The notes beneath the pieces are model-generated. The model worked only from the letters and a program-made list of their open reading frames with translations. It made no database searches and had not been told where the DNA came from. Both the position numbers and the translations under genes were made by a program. Of a stretch of DNA of 64,000 bases, positions 60,701 through 64,000 are shown piece by piece. Within the stretch, counting starts at the first letter, position 1. Each line of letters begins with the position of its first letter. This DNA comes from Sophora flavescens (Eukaryota > Streptophyta > Magnoliopsida > Fabales > Fabaceae): NCBI GenBank assembly GCA_030762895.1, contig CM061062.1:5669293-5733292 (forward strand), read 5' to 3'.

Positions 60701-63700
60701 CCTAGTGCACCTCTCATTGTTCTGCCTCAAGTGCCTAATCATACTTCTAATGCTCGGTCTGTGTCACCTCCAATCCAGTCTCTCAATACTCCACCTTCTC
60801 CTCAAAATTCCAGCACACACTCCCTTCATTCCACTGAGTCTATTAGTCCTACTCTTGCTGGATTTTCTCAGAATAATGATCCTGTCGATACTGTCCCTCC
60901 TTCATCTGCTATAATCACAAATATACACCCTATGCAAACTAGATCCAAGTCCGGAATTTGCATGTCCAGAACTGTCCCTAGAGTTCTTCTTACCCATGCT
61001 GAACCAAATACTGTTAAGGAAGCCTTGTCCATTCCTCGTTGGAAGGCAGCCATGGATGCTGAATATTCTGCACTAATTAAGAACCAGACCTGGACACTAG
61101 TTGAGTTGCCTCCAAATAGGCAAGCTATAGGGTGCAAATGGGTTTTTAGGGTGAAAGAAAATCCTGACGGCTCAATCAACAAGTATAAGGCAAGGTTGGT
61201 TGCCAAAGGATAGCATCAACAACATGGCTGTGATTACACTGAGACATTTTCACCCGTTGTCAAGCCTGTCACAGTTAGGCTCATTCTCACTATTGCACTC
61301 ACTCATCAATGAGCTGTCCAACAACTTGATGTTAATAATGCCTTCCTTAATGGCTACTTGGAGGAAGAAGTGTACATGCAGCAGCCAACTGGGTTTGAAA
61401 ATCCTAATAAAAGTCTAGTTTGCAAACTTCAAAAGGCAATTTATGGGCTCAAGCAAGCCCCTAGGGCTTGGTTTGACAGGCTCTCAAACACTCTTGTCAC
61501 TTTTGGGTTCAAAAAGAGTAAATGCGACCCCTCACTCTTTATCCAATCAGCAGCACCTCATAGGTTGTATGTACTGATTTATGTGGACGATATTATAATT
61601 ACAGGGACTTCTCCACAGCTGATACAGCAGCTGATAACCAAGCTAAACACAGCCTTCTCTTTGAAACAATTGGGAAATTTGGATTACTTCCTGGGAATTG
61701 AGGTCAAGAAGGTTCTCAATGGGTCTCTCCTTCTTTCTCAAACTAAGTACATCAAGGATCTTTTGCAAAAATCCAAGATGGCAGAGGCTAAACCACTGCC
61801 CACACCAATGATTAGTAGCTGCAAATTAACTAAATATGGGTCCAATTACATGCAAGACCCTTCCCTATATAGATCAGTTGTTGGAGCCTTGCAATATGCA
61901 ACTAAAACAAGACCAGAAATCAGTTTTAGTGTGAACAAAGCCTGCCAATTCCTGTCCCAGCCCCTAGAGGAACATTGGAAAGCTGTTAAAAGGATACTAC
62001 GATATCTACAGGATACTATTACACATGGCTTACTGCTGCAGCCTGCTAATCCTCACAAACCTTTGCCTCAAAGAGCCTTTTGTGATGCTGACTGGGCAGC
62101 GGACCCAGATGATCGAAGGTCCGTCTCGAGGTCTTGCATATTTCTTGGACCAAATATTGTCTCTTGGTGGTCAAAGAAACAACAATTGGTAGCAAGGTCA
62201 AGCACGGAAGCAGAATATAGAAGCCTAGCCAACACGGCCTCGGAGACAATCTGGATACAGTCTCTGCTCACAGAATTACAGTTTCCTACCACTGTACCAG
62301 AGATCTTTTGTGACAATTTGAGCACTGTGGCTCTTTCCCACAACTCGGTGCTTCATTCACGCACAAAGCATATGGAACTAGATCTCTTTTTTGTCAGAGA
62401 AAGGGTGCTTAACAAGACCTTGGTTGTCACACACATCCCTGGCCAAGATCAGCCAGCAGACCTCCTTACCAAGCCATTGTCACAGCTTCGGTTTGAAGAA
62501 TTACGCAGGAAACTCAGGGTGTTTGACCTGTATGCACTGGTCAACCCACCTTGAGTTTCAAGGGGGTATATTAGAGTATATTAGGGATGTGCTAGAATAT
62601 GTTGAATATGTTAGAGTGCACTGTAACTACAGTGCACTTTATCTTGTATAAATAGAACACTCCTTGTATTGATTCACTTGAGAAAAATATTCAGTTAAAG
62701 ATTTAGTTACAATTCAGTTTCTGATTCTCTCTCTCTCTCTTTCAATGTCTTCTATCAACTGTAATACTAAATGAACAAGCTTTTGGGATAACAAGTTTTC
62801 ACAAGCAACTCCAGTAGTTAAATTGTCAGAAGTTCCCAAATAAAGTAACAAGGCCAGACAATAAATAAAATGACAAAATTTATCAGCAATCTTACTAATC
62901 CTGATTCATTTTGTAAGACCAAAAATCTCTCCCAGTTGTCAGACTTCGCAGAATCAAAAGCATAATCCCAATATGCTAGTCCCTCACAACTGCTAAGTTC
63001 CCACCTCAAACTGAGAGAAGAAGAGTTTGCAAAAGCTTCTCCAGAATCACTAACGCCAGCAGCAGATATCCGAATGGTGCGCCCATTTGCCACAGTAACA
63101 GGGGCATCGCGAAGTCGTCCTGAACTACGGTCAGCTTGTGCCGCAGCTCTAATAATTTCACGTTCATTAACTGCAAAGCACAATTCACTTAAGAGATAAA
63201 GAACCTCAAAAATATGTTGCCAAGTATTGAAACTCATATTGTGCAAAATAATGTTTACCTGGTTCATCAGCTAAAAGTACAATAGAAGAAGGAATGCTAC
63301 ATGCAACTGACAGCCAAGCTTCAGCTACTGATGGCAGAGGATGGTCATCCCCAACCAAATTTCCACGTTTGAAAAGAAGTTTCTGAGTCATTTGAAACAA
63401 GAAAAGGTTATTATTTGCCTACTTTTACGTCATCTTAAATATACTAGGAAGCTTTCTACCCATAAAGGAATACTGAAGCTTACAAAGGTTCCCAGTGTTT
63501 GACAAAAAACTCCATACAAACTCCTATAGCTGTCAGAAATCAGATGCACAAGAATTCCATCTTCAACCAGGGCATTAGCTTCATCCAAAACTTCCACAGT
63601 TTCAATGAAATCAACGCCTTTGTCCCACCGTTCAGGTCCACCAACAAGTAATATGTCTAAAGTTGTCCCAGGGACAAGATATAACTCCTCTAAGCTATGT

Positions 63701-64000
63701 GATTGCTTGTTACTTTCTGCTCGAGCCAAGTCAAGCCAGTAGCCACCAAATTGGTTCCCATCACTTGCCTGACGTACAATAAGCGGTAGATATGCCGCGA
63801 TACGTAAAGATGCTTTTAAGACAACAGGACCGTGACTAAATTGGTGATATTCTTTTGAGAGTATGGCATGGATCACAGCTTCACCAGGATCAGAAGCATA
63901 TATACAAGTCCAAGAACAGGGAAAGCCATTGATTGATGAATGGAGCTGAGTATTTGGCACTGTTTCGAAGTATGACAACTCCTGAGTTGTATTAACAATT
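36717..64000 (-). CDS. GP210: Nuclear pore membrane glycoprotein GP210, C-terminal two thirds
   Basis: Single-pass membrane nucleoporin of the pore-membrane ring. 26 exons, all GT-AG and phase-consistent (about 1320 residues): 64000-63484, 63382-63259, 63170-62896, 55657-55550, 55340-55278, 54208-54017, 53038-52979, 52720-52652, 52365-52219, 52114-51995, 51835-51716, 50107-49952, 49863-49801, 48923-48790, 48593-48182, 47765-47663, 47572-47460, 47092-47021, 46235-46160, 39250-39143, 39020-38879, 38635-38419, 38157-38091, 37624-37533, 37264-37201, 37072-36717. Family landmarks: VGGPERWDKGVDFIE, APPRIHPPD, LTMKGGPTLGGHVEYS, YPQNPVLH, PWLDLDSGNSYCLFFPYSPE. One membrane helix (ALWASILGCLLLLILTIVIF) and a short tail with RRTIDETPYYKREGRRR follow. 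The start, signal peptide and roughly 600 N-terminal residues lie beyond the window. Introns carry two Copia elements, two TRIMs and hAT pieces, yet no exon is damaged. Confidence 0.95.
39251..39961. other. GP210 intron DNA before the TIR element
   Basis: Part of the 6.9 kb intron between the exons ending at 46160 and starting at 39250. AT-rich, with a C-rich stretch 39480-39600. No coding or transposon ends were recognised. Confidence 0.45.
40020..40657. mobile_element. hAT non-autonomous element, TSD TTTGTAAC
   Basis: The left end TAGGGCTGACAAAA and the reverse-complemented right end TAAGGGTGGCAAATGG resemble Ac/hAT termini. Perfect 8-bp duplication TTTGTAAC at 40012-40019 and 40658-40665. 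The interior has many 'atccatcca/tggatggat' repeats and a GA-rich stretch at 40382-40440. No transposase. Confidence 0.85.
40913..41173 (-). repeat. Copia-D 3' LTR
   Basis: It matches 45721-45981 base for base except for a cluster at about 41037-41115. It is preceded on the minus strand by the polypurine tract GAAGGGGGGC. Confidence 0.92.
41188..45683 (-). pseudogene. Copia-D gag-pol remnant
   Basis: The gag ATG is at 45683-45681, with a frame slip at about 45600. A 734-codon frame (45574-43370) then encodes gag (KLDDQNFLLWKQQVEAVI), a CCHC knuckle (CQLCRKYGHESFNC), protease (WYPDSGASHHLTAD) and integrase (WHCRLGHAHH, FDWGGEF, TSHQNGTVERKHR). Frame slips occur at about 43510 and 42680, with stops between 42460 and 42670. 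RT follows with QIDVNNAFLNG, LHKALYGLKQAPRAWY and VLVYVDDIIITG. RNase H pieces lie at 42044-41188 (DADWASDPDDRRS, STEAEYRSMA, QLADSLTKPLSS). Several independent lesions rule out activity. Confidence 0.9.
45708..45720 (-). promoter_or_regulatory. Copia-D primer-binding site
   Basis: Minus-strand TGGTATCTAGAGC directly follows the LTR end CTTCTTTA. Confidence 0.85.
45721..45981 (-). repeat. Copia-D 5' LTR
   Basis: 261 bp. The minus strand starts TAATAGAGTATAG and ends TTCTTCTTTA, with a GA/CT-rich leader near the end. Confidence 0.92.
50382..50586. mobile_element. Fragment of a 'cagtgttatcaatgg' hAT-type element
   Basis: It starts CAGTGTTATCAATGGAGG, very like the end of the element at 32100, followed by the same 'gcggcctatggc' interior motifs. 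The right end is not visible, and the TRIM at 50587 lies directly beyond. It is in the GP210 intron between exons 51716 and 50107. Confidence 0.5.
50587..51165 (+). mobile_element. TRIM (miniature LTR element) in GP210 intron
   Basis: Repeats 50587-50820 and 50906-51165 share 'cccacattgcctagagata' and 'ttgagttag'. Between them lie a primer-binding-site-like TGGTATCAAAG (50821) and under 90 bases of non-coding sequence ending in a G-rich tract. Flanks TACAT (50582-50586) and GACAT (51166-51170) match in four of five bases. LTR pairs with almost no interior define terminal-repeat retrotransposons in miniature. Confidence 0.75.
53285..53700. other. Unexplained GC-rich stretch in a GP210 intron
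   Basis: Between the exons starting at 53038 and ending at 54017 there is a C/T- and GC-rich tract (53330-53530) that resembles untranslated or coding sequence, then an AT tract and 'gtagcggtcgtcccgctac' (about 53630). It may be an insertion, but neither ends nor a duplication were found. Confidence 0.3.
55658..56112. other. GP210 intron DNA
   Basis: Start of the 7.2 kb intron between exons 62896 and 55657. AT-rich; nothing recognised before the TRIM at 56118. Confidence 0.45.
56118..56645 (+). mobile_element. TRIM (miniature LTR element), TSD GTACA
   Basis: LTR 56118-56346, primer-binding-site-like TGTTATCAGAG at 56347, about 95 bases of interior, a G17 polypurine-like run (56425-56441) and LTR 56442-56645. 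Perfect duplication GTACA at 56113-56117 and 56646-56650. The LTRs run TGTTGGAAAG...CTCAAGA, so the 3' end is GA and not CA. The second LTR lacks about 27 bases that lie between two 'gccgccttaattgcg' repeats in the first. No coding capacity; mobilised in trans if at all. Confidence 0.88.
56651..57712. other. GP210 intron DNA between TRIM and Copia-E
   Basis: Strongly AT-rich, with short (AAT)n text around 57405. No gene, RNA or transposon ends recognised. Confidence 0.45.
57718..57909 (+). repeat. Copia-E 5' LTR
   Basis: 192 bp. TATA-like CTTGTATAAATAGAACAC lies at about 57783. It contains a short duplication 'taaagatttagttacaattc', once before and once after a (CT)n run. Confidence 0.93.
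57910..57922 (+). promoter_or_regulatory. Copia-E primer-binding site
   Basis: TGGTATCCAGAGC directly follows the LTR end GTAATA. Only 13 bases separate it from the gag ATG at 57936. Confidence 0.88.
57936..62554 (+). pseudogene. Copia-E gag-pol, four or more lesions
   Basis: The gag starts MAEAPPPPPAALAVPPP and shows KLNDKNFLVWKQHVEAVI. A frame slip at about 58780 precedes the CCHC knuckle (CHLCFKHGHDVFNC) and a Gly/Asn/Tyr-rich linker. Protease WYPDSGATHHLTAD and integrase WHCRLGHPSE follow. A slip in the T10 run at about 59970 precedes the integrase core (DWGAEF, THHQNGSVERKHR). Stops are TAG at 61211-61213 in the RT lead-in and TGA at 61310-61312 in place of an expected Trp. From 61313 to 62554 RT (QLDVNNAFLNG, YGLKQAPRAWF, LIYVDDIIITG) and RNase H (DADWAADPDDRRS, STEAEYRSLA, QPADLLTKPLSQ) are open. 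Few lesions suggest a recent death. Confidence 0.93.
62569..62766 (+). repeat. Copia-E 3' LTR
   Basis: 198 bp, preceded by the polypurine tract CAAGGGGGTA. It carries an extra 'ttgaatatg' stretch and a longer (CT)n run than the 5' LTR. Confidence 0.93.

Larger units (their letters stand above)
57718..62766 (+). mobile_element. Copia-E, LTR retrotransposon in a GP210 intron, antisense to the gene, TSD CTAAA
   Basis: LTRs begin TATTAGAGTATATTAGGG and end CAACTGTAATA, giving TA...TA ends. A perfect target duplication CTAAA (57713-57717 and 62767-62771) proves these boundaries. The LTRs (192 and 198 bp) differ mainly by two small indels. The whole gag-pol region is present with a few lesions. 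It is closely related in protein sequence to Copia-D, which lies in another intron of the same gene in the opposite direction. Confidence 0.95.

Noticed and set aside
1..64000. CRISPR arrays, operons, bacterial promoters, riboswitches
   Set aside because: The window is plant nuclear DNA with spliced genes; no spaced direct repeats or prokaryotic signals are present.

Overview
The window is nuclear DNA of a flowering plant. The coding genes have short exons with GT-AG introns, and intergenic and intronic space is dominated by LTR retrotransposons, hAT, Harbinger/Tourist and other terminal-inverted-repeat (TIR) elements. A eudicot, probably a legume, is suggested by the AT-rich introns, the giant Ogre-sized solo LTR and the repeat types. 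That placement is an inference from general impression, not from a search.

Only two genes look intact, both on the minus strand. One is a six-exon gene for a two-RRM, glycine-rich hnRNP A/B-like RNA-binding protein (30982-34529). The other is the 3' two thirds of the gene for the nuclear pore membrane protein GP210 (36717 to beyond 64000), for which 26 exons with continuous reading phase can be traced. Between them is a 2.2 kb spacer.

Layout: 1-5127 is the 3' part of a Copia element (Copia-A). 7832-13015 is a decayed relative (Copia-B) with a GCTTT target-site duplication (TSD), carrying about 1.2 kb of unrelated retroelement-like sequence. 14140-15306 is a TIR element with a GC-rich, exon-like interior. 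17078-30349 is a deep nest. A long-TIR element has captured a fragment of the peroxisomal receptor gene PEX7. Its left TIR was hit by a 3.7 kb solo LTR (TSD TTTAG), and its interior by a Tourist-like element (TSD TTA), which in turn took in Copia-C (TSD AAAAA), and by a 3.6 kb hAT element with a dead transposase gene (8-bp TSD).

The GP210 introns hold Copia-D (minus strand, 40913-45981, itself inside a TIR element), Copia-E (plus strand, 57718-62766, TSD CTAAA), two TRIM-type mini-retrotransposons (50587-51165 and 56118-56645) and two hAT-type insertions. A further hAT-type miniature element sits in the largest intron of the RNA-binding gene. Despite these loads all traced exons and splice sites read through.

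The observations most worth following are: (i) LTRs of Copia-A/B that contain tRNA-like A-box/B-box pairs, on both strands, with a constant tRNA-like spacing; (ii) the PEX7 fragment split by two independent insertions; (iii) Copia-D and Copia-E with non-canonical TA...TA LTR ends; (iv) a cluster of differences at CAG/CTG sites in otherwise identical LTRs of Copia-D.
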